Assembly (NCBI GenBank): GCA_038107835.1
Contig: JAYNHH010000025.1
Location: 1-36,975 of the forward strand
Direction of reading: 5' to 3'
Length of the DNA stretch: 36,975 nucleotides
DNA from: MED-G116 sp038107835
Lineage (GTDB): Bacteria > Pseudomonadota > Alphaproteobacteria > Puniceispirillales > Puniceispirillaceae
Shown: piece after piece, positions 26,110 through 35,318 of the stretch
Position numbering within the stretch: position 1 is the stretch's first letter
Layout of the letters: each line of letters starts with the position of its first letter
Made by a program: the position numbers and the translations under genes
Notes under the pieces: model-generated
Database searches by the model: none
What the model saw: the letters and a program-made list of their open reading frames with translations, nothing else
Told to the model about the DNA's origin: nothing

Positions 26110-27261
26110 ATGATCAAATCACAAGCAAAGAACTGGGGGCCTGCTGAGTCGGGCACGCTTGTAAACGATGATCTGCTAAAATTAGGAGCACTAAATCTGA
26201 TTGAGGGCTGCCTTGGAGATGTCGTTGGCAAAGAAATCCTCATCGTAGCGGAAGACCCACAACTTGGCTGGTACGATGCCGCTGCTCCGACGAGTGTGGC
26301 GAGCTTGCTCAGAGAAATGGGGGCAATAGTCAAAACGTTGATGGTTGGTGCTCCTGAAAACGACGCTCTTCCTGTTGTGCAAAGAGCTATTGACACTGTA
26401 GACGAAGTGATATTCTTCGCGCGTATTGGAGACCAAGGCCGTTTTAAGTCACAGTATAACTTTGTGTCACAGAGTGATCGGTCTAACGCAATCATGTGTT
26501 ATGCTAGAAACGCTTCCATGCTCGCAGGCGGATATGGTCTGCTCACACATAGTGCCATGGTTGCACTGAAAGACGCTGTTGATGAAATTTCACTTGGCGC
26601 ACATCACATCCAAATCACCTGCCCGCTTGGCACAAATATTGAGGGATCGCCCGGAGAAAGCCTAACCGACGGTAATGAGGTGGTTGTAAGTCGCTATCCG
26701 ATGGGCGTGCCAAAGCCCGTGCTTGTCAATGGATTCAATGGTGTGGTCAAACTCTCACGTTTTTTGACCTCTGCAGGGTCAAAAGTATACGAGCCAGCCT
26801 ATCTGGAGCTGCCTGAAATTGTAACTGTGCAGATTGACGGCACCCGCATGGTCGACATTACCGGATCAGCCGATCTTGTTGCGGCCTTCAAAGGGCATTA
26901 CGAGCAGGTCGCTGCCCAATTCGGATTGGACGCTTTCAACATTGACTCATGGCATGCGGGCATTCACCCATTAATGGGGTACGACATGTCTGCGTCCGCA
27001 GATCCCGAACGATGGTCACAGACAGTATTCTCTAATCCAAGGGTCCTTCATTTTCATACCTGCGGGTTGGGACCACCAGGCGAAATCTGCTGGATGATCA
27101 TTGATCCGACCATTGTCATCGATGGTGTCGCTCTATGGGAAAATGGACAATTGCACCCCGAACGCTTCGCCCAAACTATGGATGTTCTTCGCAATTATCC
27201 CGAGCTTGCCATTGCATTTGCTGCGCCGATTGGCGAGATCGGCCTCGGGGATGCGTTTTAG
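26110..27261 (+). CDS. M29 aminopeptidase/NicX-like fold protein
   Basis: 383 residues from the ATG at 26110, set by GGGGGAG just upstream; the frame is open from 26029. I do not recognise an exact family. By eye it resembles aminopeptidase T (M29) and 2,5-dihydroxypyridine dioxygenase (NicX): an N-terminal Rossmann-like part (ILIVAEDPQLGWYDAA), a middle TVQIDGTRMVDITG strand pair, then DSWHAGIHPLMGYD, VLHFHTCGLGPPGEI and MIIDPTIVIDG, which line up with the NicX regions carrying its Fe ligands. A metal site built from the His residues in SWHAG and HFHTCG is plausible. It is first in the soxBDAG operon, 54 bases before soxB. Ring cleavage or hydrolysis of the pathway substrate is an inference only. 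Confidence 0.6.
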   Translation: MIKSQAKNWGPAESGTLVNDDLLKLGALNLIEGCLGDVVGKEILIVAEDPQLGWYDAAAPTSVASLLREMGAIVKTLMVGAPENDALPVVQRAIDTVDEVIFFARIGDQGRFKSQYNFVSQSDRSNAIMCYARNASMLAGGYGLLTHSAMVALKDAVDEISLGAHHIQITCPLGTNIEGSPGESLTDGNEVVVSRYPMGVPKPVLVNGFNGVVKLSRFLTSAGSKVYEPAYLELPEIVTVQIDGTRMVDITGSADLVAAFKGHYEQVAAQFGLDAFNIDSWHAGIHPLMGYDMSASADPERWSQTVFSNPRVLHFHTCGLGPPGEICWMIIDPTIVIDGVALWENGQLHPERFAQTMDVLRNYPELAIAFAAPIGEIGLGDAF

Positions 27262-27315
27262 CGATAAACGAAGTAAAACGTTTGTAGTGTTCAAGGATGT
27301 CGGGAGTATTGTTTG

Positions 27316-28566
27316 ATGGGTAGGTTTTCTGCGTTTAGCCTTGCCTGGAATGCCCTTAGCCATCACCGCAACTGGACGCGCTATTGGCAGAACCCATCAC
27401 TTGCCAAGAAATATGATGTGCTGATTATTGGCGCTGGCGGACATGGGCTTGCATGCGCCCATTACCTTGCCAAAAACCATGGCATTAGCAATGTTGCTGT
27501 TCTGGAAAAAGGGTGGCTTGGAGGCGGCAATATAGCCCGTAACACAGTAACCATCCGTTCCAATTACCTGCGCGATGAAAGCATTCCATTTTTCGTCAAA
27601 AGCGTATCTCTGTTTGAGGGGCTGGCGAAAGAGCTGAACTTCAATCTGATGTATTCTAAACGGAGTATGATTGACGTCGTGCAAACCTATCCCAAAATGC
27701 GGGAAATTCGCCGCCGCATGATGAATGGCTATCTTCATGGATCAAGCTATGCACCGATTGACGTCGGCGAGTTGCGTCGCCGTGTGCCAGCACTGACCGG
27801 CGGTGGCCCAGATTCACGACTGCCAATCATTGGAGCGATGGTACATGAGGAGGCAGCTGTGTGCCGGCATGATGGTGTCGCTTGGGGCTATGCGCGCTCA
27901 GCTAGTGCACGCGGTGTTGAAATTCACCAGCAAACCGAGGTGAAAAGCTTACTCCGGGACAAGGATGGACAGATTAAGGGCGTTGAGACAAACCGCGGGA
28001 CCGTGTTAGCGGATAAGGTAGCCGTAGTGGTTTCTGGCCATACAACGACAATCACAGAGACCGCTGGCCTGTCCTTGCCAGTCAAATCCTTCAATCTGGC
28101 GGCTTTTGTTTCAGAGCCTGTGAAGCCGTTAATTGACGTGATTGTGAACTGCCCTGATCTCGGCGTCTACCTCAATCAATCTGATAAAGGCGAACTAGTC
28201 ATTGGCGGTGCGCCCGATGCCGGTCAATCATTCCGCCGCGACATGAAACAGAGTGTCTTTGAAGATGCAGTCGTCACTATGCTGGAATTGTTTCCGGCAT
28301 TCAGACGTTTGAAGCTGCTGCGGCAATGGGGAGGTGTTCTAGACATTGCGCATGACGCCTCGCCCATCATTTCTGCAACTGACATTTCTGGGTTGTTTGT
28401 GTCCTGCGGATGGTGGGGAGGTTTTAAGGCTGTGCCAGCTGGGGGCTATACGCTTGCTCATCTGATAGCCACGGGGGAACCGCATAAAGTTGCAGCACCT
28501 TTCACTCTTGATCGATTCCGCCACCTCGATTTTATCGTGGAATCCGGAACAACAACCGCCAGATAG
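27316..28566 (+). CDS. soxB: Sarcosine oxidase beta subunit homologue
   Basis: 416 residues from the ATG at 27316 (MGRFSAFSLAWNALS, a typical SoxB start); an adjacent TTG is ignored. The FAD site is YDVLIIGAGGHGLACAHYLA, then VLEKGWLGGGNIARNTVTI. CRHDGVAWGYAR (H185) matches the segment holding the covalent-FMN histidine of heterotetrameric sarcosine oxidase. QSDKGELVIGGAPD and LRQWGGVLDIAHDASPI are also family marks. The C-terminal CGWWGGFKAVPAGG differs from the usual CGWGTGGFKATPGSG, being one residue shorter. The family oxidatively demethylates secondary N-methyl amines. The differences near the active site suggest a substrate other than sarcosine. Confidence 0.85.
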   Translation: MGRFSAFSLAWNALSHHRNWTRYWQNPSLAKKYDVLIIGAGGHGLACAHYLAKNHGISNVAVLEKGWLGGGNIARNTVTIRSNYLRDESIPFFVKSVSLFEGLAKELNFNLMYSKRSMIDVVQTYPKMREIRRRMMNGYLHGSSYAPIDVGELRRRVPALTGGGPDSRLPIIGAMVHEEAAVCRHDGVAWGYARSASARGVEIHQQTEVKSLLRDKDGQIKGVETNRGTVLADKVAVVVSGHTTTITETAGLSLPVKSFNLAAFVSEPVKPLIDVIVNCPDLGVYLNQSDKGELVIGGAPDAGQSFRRDMKQSVFEDAVVTMLELFPAFRRLKLLRQWGGVLDIAHDASPIISATDISGLFVSCGWWGGFKAVPAGGYTLAHLIATGEPHKVAAPFTLDRFRHLDFIVESGTTTAR

Positions 28567-28579
28567 GAAGGGCCAGATC

Positions 28580-28834
28580 ATGTTAACCTTACCTTGCCCC
28601 TTTTGTGGACAGCGCGATGAGACTGAGTTCTTTAATGCTGGCCCCACTAAGCCAGCACGTCCCGGCTCGGATGCGACCGACAGCGAATGGATCAATTGGT
28701 TGACCGTGCCGGTAAATCCGGTCGGCTATGTCGAAGAAAAATGGTGGCACGCCAAGGGTTGCGGCAAATATTTCACGATCAAACGCCATACAGTTACTCA
28801 CGAGATCATAATGCCAGATGAGGACTGCGCATGA
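28580..28834 (+). CDS. soxD: Sarcosine oxidase delta subunit homologue
   Basis: 84 residues from the ATG at 28580, with GGAAGGG upstream; an in-frame upstream extension lies within soxB and is ignored. Zinc ligands are C6 and C9 (LPCPFCGQRDETEF), H57 and C61 (WWHAKGCGKYF), the SoxD pattern. The small zinc subunit stabilises the oxidase heterotetramer. Its stop overlaps the soxA ATG by 4 bases (ATGA). Confidence 0.9.
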   Translation: MLTLPCPFCGQRDETEFFNAGPTKPARPGSDATDSEWINWLTVPVNPVGYVEEKWWHAKGCGKYFTIKRHTVTHEIIMPDEDCA

Positions 28835-31773
28835 CACACAATCCCTTTCGGCAGAAGACAGGCGGCCGGATCGACCGCAACAGCCCTGTTGAATTTGAAT
28901 TCAACGGCAAGCGCTATTCCGGATATAGAGGAGATACGCTTGCCTCGGCCCTTTTGGCGAATGGCGTCTTCCTGAACGCTCGCTCATTCAAATACCATCG
29001 CCCACGCGGCATTATGGGCGCTAGTGTTGAGGAGCCTTCATGCCTTGTTGAACTGCTTGGCGCGGATGCAGGTGGAAACCATGCGGCAACGACGGTGCAA
29101 CTGCGGCCGGGCCTAAAGGCGAAATCGGTCAATTGCTGGCCTTCGCCCAATTTTGACTTGATGAGTATCAACCAGCTTTTCGCACGACTTTTGCCAGCGG
29201 GATTTTATTACAAGACTTTCATGTGGCCAAACTGGCATTTTTTTGAACCGTCAATCCGGCGAGCGGCTGGTCTTGCGGCAGCACCTGACAACCAAATTCC
29301 AGATCAGCATTTTGAAACCCGCTATTGGCATGGTGATGTTCTTGTTGTGGGAGGCGGCTCAACAGGATTACTGGCAGCGCTGATTGCCAGCCGCAGCGGT
29401 GCGCGTGTGATGATCGTCGATAACCACCCCCACCATGGGGGGTGGCTGCGGTCAAACCAGAACAAAATTGACGACAGGCCAGCAATAGAGTGGGCTGAGG
29501 AAGCATGTGAAGAGCTTGACGCCAATCCGGAAGTTACCCGCCTGCAAGATGCAACCGCATGGGGCTATCGTGAGAATAACCTGCTAATGGTGACAGAACG
29601 CAGTCCTGCCGAAGCGCATGTCTTTCAAAGGGGTTGGAAAGCCCGTGCTGGAAGGGTCATCCTTGCAACGGGCGCGATCGAGCGCCATCTCGTTTTCGCC
29701 AATAATGACCTGCCCGGCGTCATGCTGGCATCGGCCGTGCAAACCTATCACCATGAATTTGGTGTGGTGCTCGGCCGTCAGGCCATGATCTTCACCAATA
29801 ACAGCAGTGCCTATGCGCTGGCCCATGATTTACAGGCCGCTGGCACAATAATCGCTGGCATCGTCGACAGCCGCCCATCCGATGCAATTGGTGCGGAAAA
29901 GGACGGGTTGGAAATCCCACTCTATGCCGCAAGTCAGATAACAGCAGCACATGGTGGCAAACATTTGTGCGCGGTTAGCATTCGCGCTGCAGATGGCAGC
30001 ACGAAACGCGTGGGTTGTGATCTTCTTGCGGTATCTGGCGGGTGGAATCCAGCTGTGCATCTATTCTCACAATCACGCGGCACCCTTGCCTATGATGACG
30101 CACTGGCAAGTTTTGTTCCTGATAAGTCAATGCAGAGGCTAGCATGTGTTGGTGGGGCAGCAGGCAAAATGAATTTGGCATCGGCAATGGCAGACACAAT
30201 CAACACAGTTACCACCTGCCTCATTGAAGATGGCTTCAACCCCTCCGCCTTTTCCTTGCCCCGATTTGCCGCCTCACCAAATTACCATCTGCAACCGCTC
30301 TGGCATGCTGATGGCATGAAGCCAGGCGACAAAGCGTTTGTCGATATTCAGAATGATGTCACACTTGATGATATTGGCCTTGCCATGCGTGAGGGCTTTG
30401 ACACTGTTGAACATGTAAAGCGCTACACGACTGCTGGTATGGGCATTGATCAGGGCAAAACCGGCAATATCAATGTGATAGGCAATATCGCCAAGGCCAG
30501 CAACAAAAAGCCTGATGAAATTGGCACAACAACTTTTCGTTCGCCCTTCACCCCGGTTGATTTCGGATCGATTGCTGGGCAGCGAAATGGCGCTACAGTG
30601 CTGCCATTTCGGCATACACCAATAACCCAATGGAACAAGGACCACGGCGCGATTATGTATGAGGCTGGAGCGCGCTGGCAACGCCCAGGCTATTTCCCAA
30701 TTGATGGCGGCACCATGCAGTGCTCTATCAACGCCGAAGCTGAGGCTGTGCGTTATGGAGTGGGCGTTTATGATGGCTCCCCACTCGGCAAGTTTGACAT
30801 AAGCGGGCGCGACGCAGCGGCGTTTATTGATCTACTTTACACGAATGACTTTGCCGATCTCGAAATTGGTATGGGGCGTTATGGCATCATGCTGAGTGAC
30901 GATGGCATGATCCTTGATGATGGCGTTACCTTCAAGCTTGCCGAAAATCATTACCTAATGTCGACCTCGACTGGTTTTGCCGATCTTGTCTTTCGTCACA
31001 TGGAATATTTGTTACAGGTCGAATGTCAGAGCTGGCAAGTCTGGATCACACCTGTCACCTCGCAATGGTGCAATGCCACTATTTGCGGACCTAAGGCGCG
31101 TGACGTCTTGGAAGCGCTTGGCACTTCAATTGATATAAGCAATGATGCATTCCCATTCATGGCCATGCGCGAAGCACTTGTTGCCGGCTTGCCAGCACGC
31201 ATCTGCCGCGTCAGCTTTACCGGCGAGGTCAGCTTTGAGATCAATGTCTGGCCTCGCCATGCCGAGACGATGTGGCAGCGTATCATGGAAATTGGCGGTC
31301 CTTTTGGGATTGTGCCGGTTGGCTCTGAAACCAGCCATGTGCTCCGCGTTGAAAAAGGGTTCCTGTCGCTTGGACATGAAGTTGATGCCACCGCCGATCC
31401 CTTTGATTTGGGGATGGGCTGGATAATGTCCCGCACTAAGGCGCATGCAATTGGTCGCCGGTCGGTTGATATTCGCAGATCCTCGGGCAAGCCGCGCCGT
31501 GAGCTTGTTGGTCTGATTCCCGAGTCAGCCGGTGAGCTTGTTCCCGAAGGCGCTCCCATCACCCCGAATGGTGATCGTGTGGCAAGCGAGGGATTTGTGT
31601 CCGCATGCGTCTGGAGTGTGGTCAATAAACAGATCATCGCACTTGGGCTTTTGACTGATGGCAGGGCACGAATTGGCGAGACAATCATCATCCGTGATCG
31701 GGAGAGAGTGATAGAGGCCGTTGTCACAAAACCTTGTTTCTATGATCCAAAGGGTGAGAGGTTGCGGGGATAG
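28831..31773 (+). CDS. soxA: Sarcosine oxidase alpha subunit homologue
   Basis: 980 residues, standard length. The N-terminus has the 2Fe-2S-like/ubiquitin-type fold region with EFNGKRYSGYRGDTLASALL and NARSFKYHRPRGIMG. The NAD/FAD Rossmann motif VLVVGGGSTGLLAALIASRS is near residue 170, with ATGAIERHLVFANNDLPGVM following. The C-terminal about 350 residues form a GcvT-like folate-binding domain (MGRYGIMLSDDGMILDDGVT; GEVSFEINVWP; LGMGWIMS). In the complex this domain takes the methylene group released by SoxB onto tetrahydrofolate. The gene order B-D-A-G is the canonical one. Confidence 0.92.
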   Translation: MTHNPFRQKTGGRIDRNSPVEFEFNGKRYSGYRGDTLASALLANGVFLNARSFKYHRPRGIMGASVEEPSCLVELLGADAGGNHAATTVQLRPGLKAKSVNCWPSPNFDLMSINQLFARLLPAGFYYKTFMWPNWHFFEPSIRRAAGLAAAPDNQIPDQHFETRYWHGDVLVVGGGSTGLLAALIASRSGARVMIVDNHPHHGGWLRSNQNKIDDRPAIEWAEEACEELDANPEVTRLQDATAWGYRENNLLMVTERSPAEAHVFQRGWKARAGRVILATGAIERHLVFANNDLPGVMLASAVQTYHHEFGVVLGRQAMIFTNNSSAYALAHDLQAAGTIIAGIVDSRPSDAIGAEKDGLEIPLYAASQITAAHGGKHLCAVSIRAADGSTKRVGCDLLAVSGGWNPAVHLFSQSRGTLAYDDALASFVPDKSMQRLACVGGAAGKMNLASAMADTINTVTTCLIEDGFNPSAFSLPRFAASPNYHLQPLWHADGMKPGDKAFVDIQNDVTLDDIGLAMREGFDTVEHVKRYTTAGMGIDQGKTGNINVIGNIAKASNKKPDEIGTTTFRSPFTPVDFGSIAGQRNGATVLPFRHTPITQWNKDHGAIMYEAGARWQRPGYFPIDGGTMQCSINAEAEAVRYGVGVYDGSPLGKFDISGRDAAAFIDLLYTNDFADLEIGMGRYGIMLSDDGMILDDGVTFKLAENHYLMSTSTGFADLVFRHMEYLLQVECQSWQVWITPVTSQWCNATICGPKARDVLEALGTSIDISNDAFPFMAMREALVAGLPARICRVSFTGEVSFEINVWPRHAETMWQRIMEIGGPFGIVPVGSETSHVLRVEKGFLSLGHEVDATADPFDLGMGWIMSRTKAHAIGRRSVDIRRSSGKPRRELVGLIPESAGELVPEGAPITPNGDRVASEGFVSACVWSVVNKQIIALGLLTDGRARIGETIIIRDRERVIEAVVTKPCFYDPKGERLRG

Positions 31774-31775
31774 AT

Positions 31776-32282
31776 ATGGGGTATCAAGCAACCATCAAGA
31801 AACAGGCTATGTGGGCGATCTTCGACATCAAAGGCAACGCCAGCGCAGTGGCAAAACGTTTAGCTGATATTGGCCTATCATTGCCCTCCAGCGCAAACAC
31901 AGCATATGCAAAGAACGGTCAACATCTCTGTTGGATTGGCGAAGACCATTGGCTCTTACTGGCCCCCGCTGAGATGGAATTTCAGCTGCTTGAAAGGCTC
32001 GATCCGCAAAATTCATCGCTTAATTGTCGCATTGTCCATGTCAGCGATGCCTACACATTATTTACGGTCACTGGCAACCATGCCGATGACATTTTAGCTA
32101 TTGCAAGTCCGCTGAACACACGGCAGCAAAATTTCCCAATTGACGGAGCCACTTATACCGAATTTTTTGGCATTCGAGGCCTGGTATTGCGCTGGCCTGA
32201 CGGTTACCTCACCGCAGTTGAGCGAAGCTATGCCGACATGATCAACGCGTATTTCGACAAGATAATGACGGGCAGTCGCTAA
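31776..32282 (+). CDS. soxG: Sarcosine oxidase gamma subunit homologue
   Basis: 168 residues, two bases after the soxA stop. It has a GcvT-like small-subunit pattern: AMWAIFDIKGNASAVAKRLA, the WIGEDHWLLLAP strand pair, and LVLRWPDGYLTAVERSYADM at the C-terminus. Sequence conservation of SoxG is low in general, so position in soxBDAG is the main support. Its last 4 bases overlap the convergent Rieske oxygenase gene. Confidence 0.88.
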   Translation: MGYQATIKKQAMWAIFDIKGNASAVAKRLADIGLSLPSSANTAYAKNGQHLCWIGEDHWLLLAPAEMEFQLLERLDPQNSSLNCRIVHVSDAYTLFTVTGNHADDILAIASPLNTRQQNFPIDGATYTEFFGIRGLVLRWPDGYLTAVERSYADMINAYFDKIMTGSR

Positions 32283-33082
32283 GCCCCTTTTCCGACGGTC
32301 GCAATTCGTTTCTCAATCAGCTTGCGAAAACGCATTGAGCCAGCATCAATACCAAGATTAATATTCCGGCTGCGCTTATATTTCATACCCTTGTGCACTT
32401 CGACAAGAATGTCACGATCCTCAATGAAGGCAATTTTGGCAGCTTCAAACATCTGCTCCGAAAGTGCCTCGTTGTCTGGGTCTCCATTTCTATGCTGAAA
32501 CCAGAAATAACGGGTGTTATCGGCATCCACGGGGGTCATGAAATTGTAGGAGATATTGACAAAGCTGTTGTCTGGCAGGGCTGTGTCATCACCACCTTTT
32601 CCGACCGGCGTAAAGATCGATTTATTGATAGCAATCGATGGCACCCGGCATTCATAGTGCTGTTTGCGATCACAATTTCCTTTGAATTTGAGCATTGGCG
32701 CATAGTAGGGCGGTGGCTCGCGATTCTGCATCCAGCGCGACACCACTACTCCATCTTCTAATTTGTCAACTTTCAAAGGAACATCTTCTGTCCCAGCGCC
32801 AGCAAAAGAGGATACATGCACCCAAGCAACATGCGATGGATCAAGCAAATTATCGGTGACATATAAATAATGACAAGCGATATCCATGCTCCCACTCGCC
32901 GTTTTACCCCAAGTAGGATCATCATAATTTTCAATATGAAAGATATTGTCTGGGTTGGCGACGCTAGCGTCACCCATCCAGATCCACAATAAGCCATAAC
33001 GATCGACAACCGGATATGATTTTACCCCAACGTTCGGCACTGCCTCTGGTTGAGTGGGCGCGTAAATGCATCTCCCACTTTT
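32279..33082 (-). CDS. VanA-type Rieske oxygenase, N-terminal part lost in assembly gap
   Basis: 267 residues remain. The fragment begins just after the expected Rieske [2Fe-2S] centre (GRCIYAPTQPEAVPN, as in YHGWxF..GxC.xxPTQ), continues YPVVDRYGLLWIWMGD, and keeps the catalytic iron site DNLLDPSHVAWVH (D, H, H). It ends in a VanA/TsaM-like alpha/beta domain. The family demethylates or hydroxylates aromatic, sulfonated or quaternary-ammonium compounds with a separate reductase, which is not seen here. The Rieske cluster domain, about 80-100 residues, should lie in the N-run. Substrate unknown. Confidence 0.85.
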   Translation of the reverse strand, partial: KSGRCIYAPTQPEAVPNVGVKSYPVVDRYGLLWIWMGDASVANPDNIFHIENYDDPTWGKTASGSMDIACHYLYVTDNLLDPSHVAWVHVSSFAGAGTEDVPLKVDKLEDGVVVSRWMQNREPPPYYAPMLKFKGNCDRKQHYECRVPSIAINKSIFTPVGKGGDDTALPDNSFVNISYNFMTPVDADNTRYFWFQHRNGDPDNEALSEQMFEAAKIAFIEDRDILVEVHKGMKYKRSRNINLGIDAGSMRFRKLIEKRIATVGKGA

Positions 33083-33182
33083 NNNNNNNNNNNNNNNNNN
33101 NNNNNNNNNNNNNNNNNNNNNNNNNNNNNNNNNNNNNNNNNNNNNNNNNNNNNNNNNNNNNNNNNNNNNNNNNNNNNNNNNN
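33083..33182. other. Assembly gap (100 N)
   Basis: A run of exactly 100 N, the usual placeholder for a scaffold gap of unknown size. On the left the Rieske oxygenase lacks its N-terminal domain; on the right the deacylase lacks its C-terminus. Together the missing parts need roughly 400 bases or more, so the true gap is larger than drawn. Confidence 0.98.
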
Positions 33183-33985
33183 AACAATCCAGCCACAGGT
33201 GCATAGATGTTATCGGCGATAGACCGCGTTTCAACAAAGATGGACCGCGCTGGTTCTGGTAGATTTTGGCTGAGGATACCCGCATAAACAAGACTGCGTT
33301 TCACCCCCATAACGGCGTCTGCAACCTCAATTGGATCGGTTCCCCCACCGCCGCCAAGTTCAGCCGCGATCATTGGCACGCCAGCATTGAGCGCCGCTGA
33401 ATTCAACGAGCGCGTATCATTGAAACCACCAAGAACCCAGATAAACGGCGCACCAAAAGCCGCGGCAAGATCTAGATTGGCCTTCATAAGCTGTTTGTTA
33501 TCACTACGGGTGGCAAGGGCCGATGTGGCAAATACCGCCGCCTTGCCGCCAGAATGCAAGTCAATCACGAAATCAGCCTCCGGTAGCAAAACAGACACCA
33601 GAAAATCGGCCAGCATGTCGGTTGGCCCGCCATCAGGATCACCAGGAAATGCTCGGTTCATATTGCGACCATCAAGCGGCGATATGCGTTGGGACGCAAT
33701 CACAGCCGGATTATTAAAAGAAGGAAGGATGATTAACCGGCCCGTAATCTGATCGGGAGTGATCCCCTCAATCAACTGGCTTAACGCAACCGGCCCCTCA
33801 AATTCATCACCATGAATACCGGCAACCAACAAGGCTGTTGGCCCCGGCTTTCCCACAATACAAGCAATAGGCACCGGATAAACACCAAGGGGATTGGCAT
33901 TGTCGGACCAACGCATCAGAGCATCACCGGCCCTTTTGCCTGGTGATTGAAGGCATATATCTACCTCAATACGCGATTTTGCCAT
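33183..33985 (-). CDS. Succinylglutamate desuccinylase/aspartoacylase (DoeB-like) deacylase, C-terminus lost in gap
   Basis: About 267 residues visible of an expected 330-350. Zinc ligands are H58 and E61 (VAGIHGDEFEGP) and H144 (FVIDLHSGGKAA). NMNRAFPGDPDGGPTD and AELGGGGG are also family marks. Relatives include N-acetyl-2,4-diaminobutyrate deacetylase (DoeB) of ectoine breakdown and aspartoacylase. No other ectoine-degradation gene is present, so a deacylation step on another amide is as likely. It is transcribed towards the Rieske gene and divergent from the aminotransferase, sharing a 211-base promoter region (33986-34196). Confidence 0.85.
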
Positions 33986-34196
33986 GATTGTAATCCGGGT
34001 AAAAGGTCCCTGTCATTTTTTTGAAATTTTGGCTAGACAAGAGAGGGCGCGATTAGGTTTTCGTTGAGGCGTTTGATTACTTGAGTCATAAACATCCTGT
34101 AAAAACAGTCTGGGTTCACCATAACGTTTTTTGAAACTGCTTTCAATTGACATACCCTGATGTAATAGATGATCGTGACTCCGCGAGGTCCAGTTG

Positions 34197-35318
34197 ATGA
34201 CAGTAAAGGCAACAAATTTAATACCTGAGGCCAAATCCGGTATCTCATTGATTAAACCTCACATGGTGGTGGGAGCAGCGGATGCCGCCACCGATATCTC
34301 TGTAGCGCTTGACTCGAATGAGAACGCATTCGGCCCATCGCCAAAGGCTCACGCCGCTGCCCTTGCCGCGACTGCCAGTCTTGAACGCTATCTGGAAAAT
34401 CCAGCCCATATCCTCGCACCAGCGTTGGCATCATGCTACGGACTTGAAGAAGATCGAATTGCCATCGGTTTCGGCTCGGATGATATACTGGCCCGAATTG
34501 CGCGTGCATATTTGCAGCCCGGCACGGCGTTGTTGCGGAGTCAGAACAGCTATCTGAAAGTGCCAAATTACGCCTATGGCAATGATGCCGAAGCAGTGGC
34601 CGCGCCGGACAGGAATTTTTGCACCGATGTTGATGCCATGCTGTCCTGCCTGACGGCGGAGACACGGATTGTCTACCTGGCCAATCCAGACAATCCATCG
34701 GGCGCAATGTTGCCGGGAACGGAGTTGCGCCGTCTGCATGCGGGCCTCCCCCGTGATGTGCTTTTGGTGATCGATGGTGCCTATTCGGAATATGTAACCG
34801 ATCCTGCGTATGAGAATGGTGAGGCGCTTGTCAGAGAGCATGACAATGTGGTCTTGACGCGCAGTTTTTCGAAAATATATGGTCTTGCTGGGGCGCGTGT
34901 TGGCTGGGCCTATGGGCCGCCACATGTAATCGACACAATAACCCGAATCGGCTTGACCTTTCCGCTTGCCACACCCTCATTGCATGCGGCTATCGCCGCA
35001 CTAAAGGATCGGGAACATCGCGATTATGTTCGAAGTGAGACGGCATTGTTGCGCGATGAAGCGACGCAGAAACTGAGCGAAGCCGGCATTCATGTTTTTC
35101 CCGGGCATGGCAATTTTATCCTGATGGAAATGGCCAGTCCCAAAAGTCTTGCGCGCGAGATGGATACGGCTTTGCGGGCAGAGGGTATCTCACTGCGGCG
35201 TTTTGCATCGCCCGCATTTGACAGGTGTCTGAGGATGACGCTTGGCCGACATTCAGAAACACGCACCGCCGCCGATACGATCGTGAAGCTATACTCAGAC
35301 ATGCGCGGAGAGGGTTGA
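34197..35318 (+). CDS. HisC-like PLP aminotransferase (class I/II)
   Basis: 373 residues from the ATG at 34197, with GAGG 9 bases upstream; a TTG one codon earlier is ignored. The fold type I layout is clear: SNENAFGPSP, NPDNPSG (163-169), D193 and Y196 in VIDGAYSEYV, and the PLP lysine K226 in TRSFSKIYGLAGARVGWAYG. It resembles histidinol-phosphate aminotransferase, but the neighbours are not his genes. It is coupled to the ComDE-like decarboxylase (TGATG), suggesting that it makes a 2-oxo acid that is then decarboxylated. A true hisC cannot be excluded. Confidence 0.82.
   Translation: MTVKATNLIPEAKSGISLIKPHMVVGAADAATDISVALDSNENAFGPSPKAHAAALAATASLERYLENPAHILAPALASCYGLEEDRIAIGFGSDDILARIARAYLQPGTALLRSQNSYLKVPNYAYGNDAEAVAAPDRNFCTDVDAMLSCLTAETRIVYLANPDNPSGAMLPGTELRRLHAGLPRDVLLVIDGAYSEYVTDPAYENGEALVREHDNVVLTRSFSKIYGLAGARVGWAYGPPHVIDTITRIGLTFPLATPSLHAAIAALKDREHRDYVRSETALLRDEATQKLSEAGIHVFPGHGNFILMEMASPKSLAREMDTALRAEGISLRRFASPAFDRCLRMTLGRHSETRTAADTIVKLYSDMRGEG

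Noticed and set aside
33022..33291. Frames running through the N-run
   Set aside because: Any reading across unknown bases is meaningless; only the flanking gene fragments are supported.
34013..34234. A 73-codon minus-strand frame upstream of the aminotransferase
   Set aside because: It has no SD and no recognisable family, and it occupies the divergent promoter region between the deacylase and aminotransferase genes.
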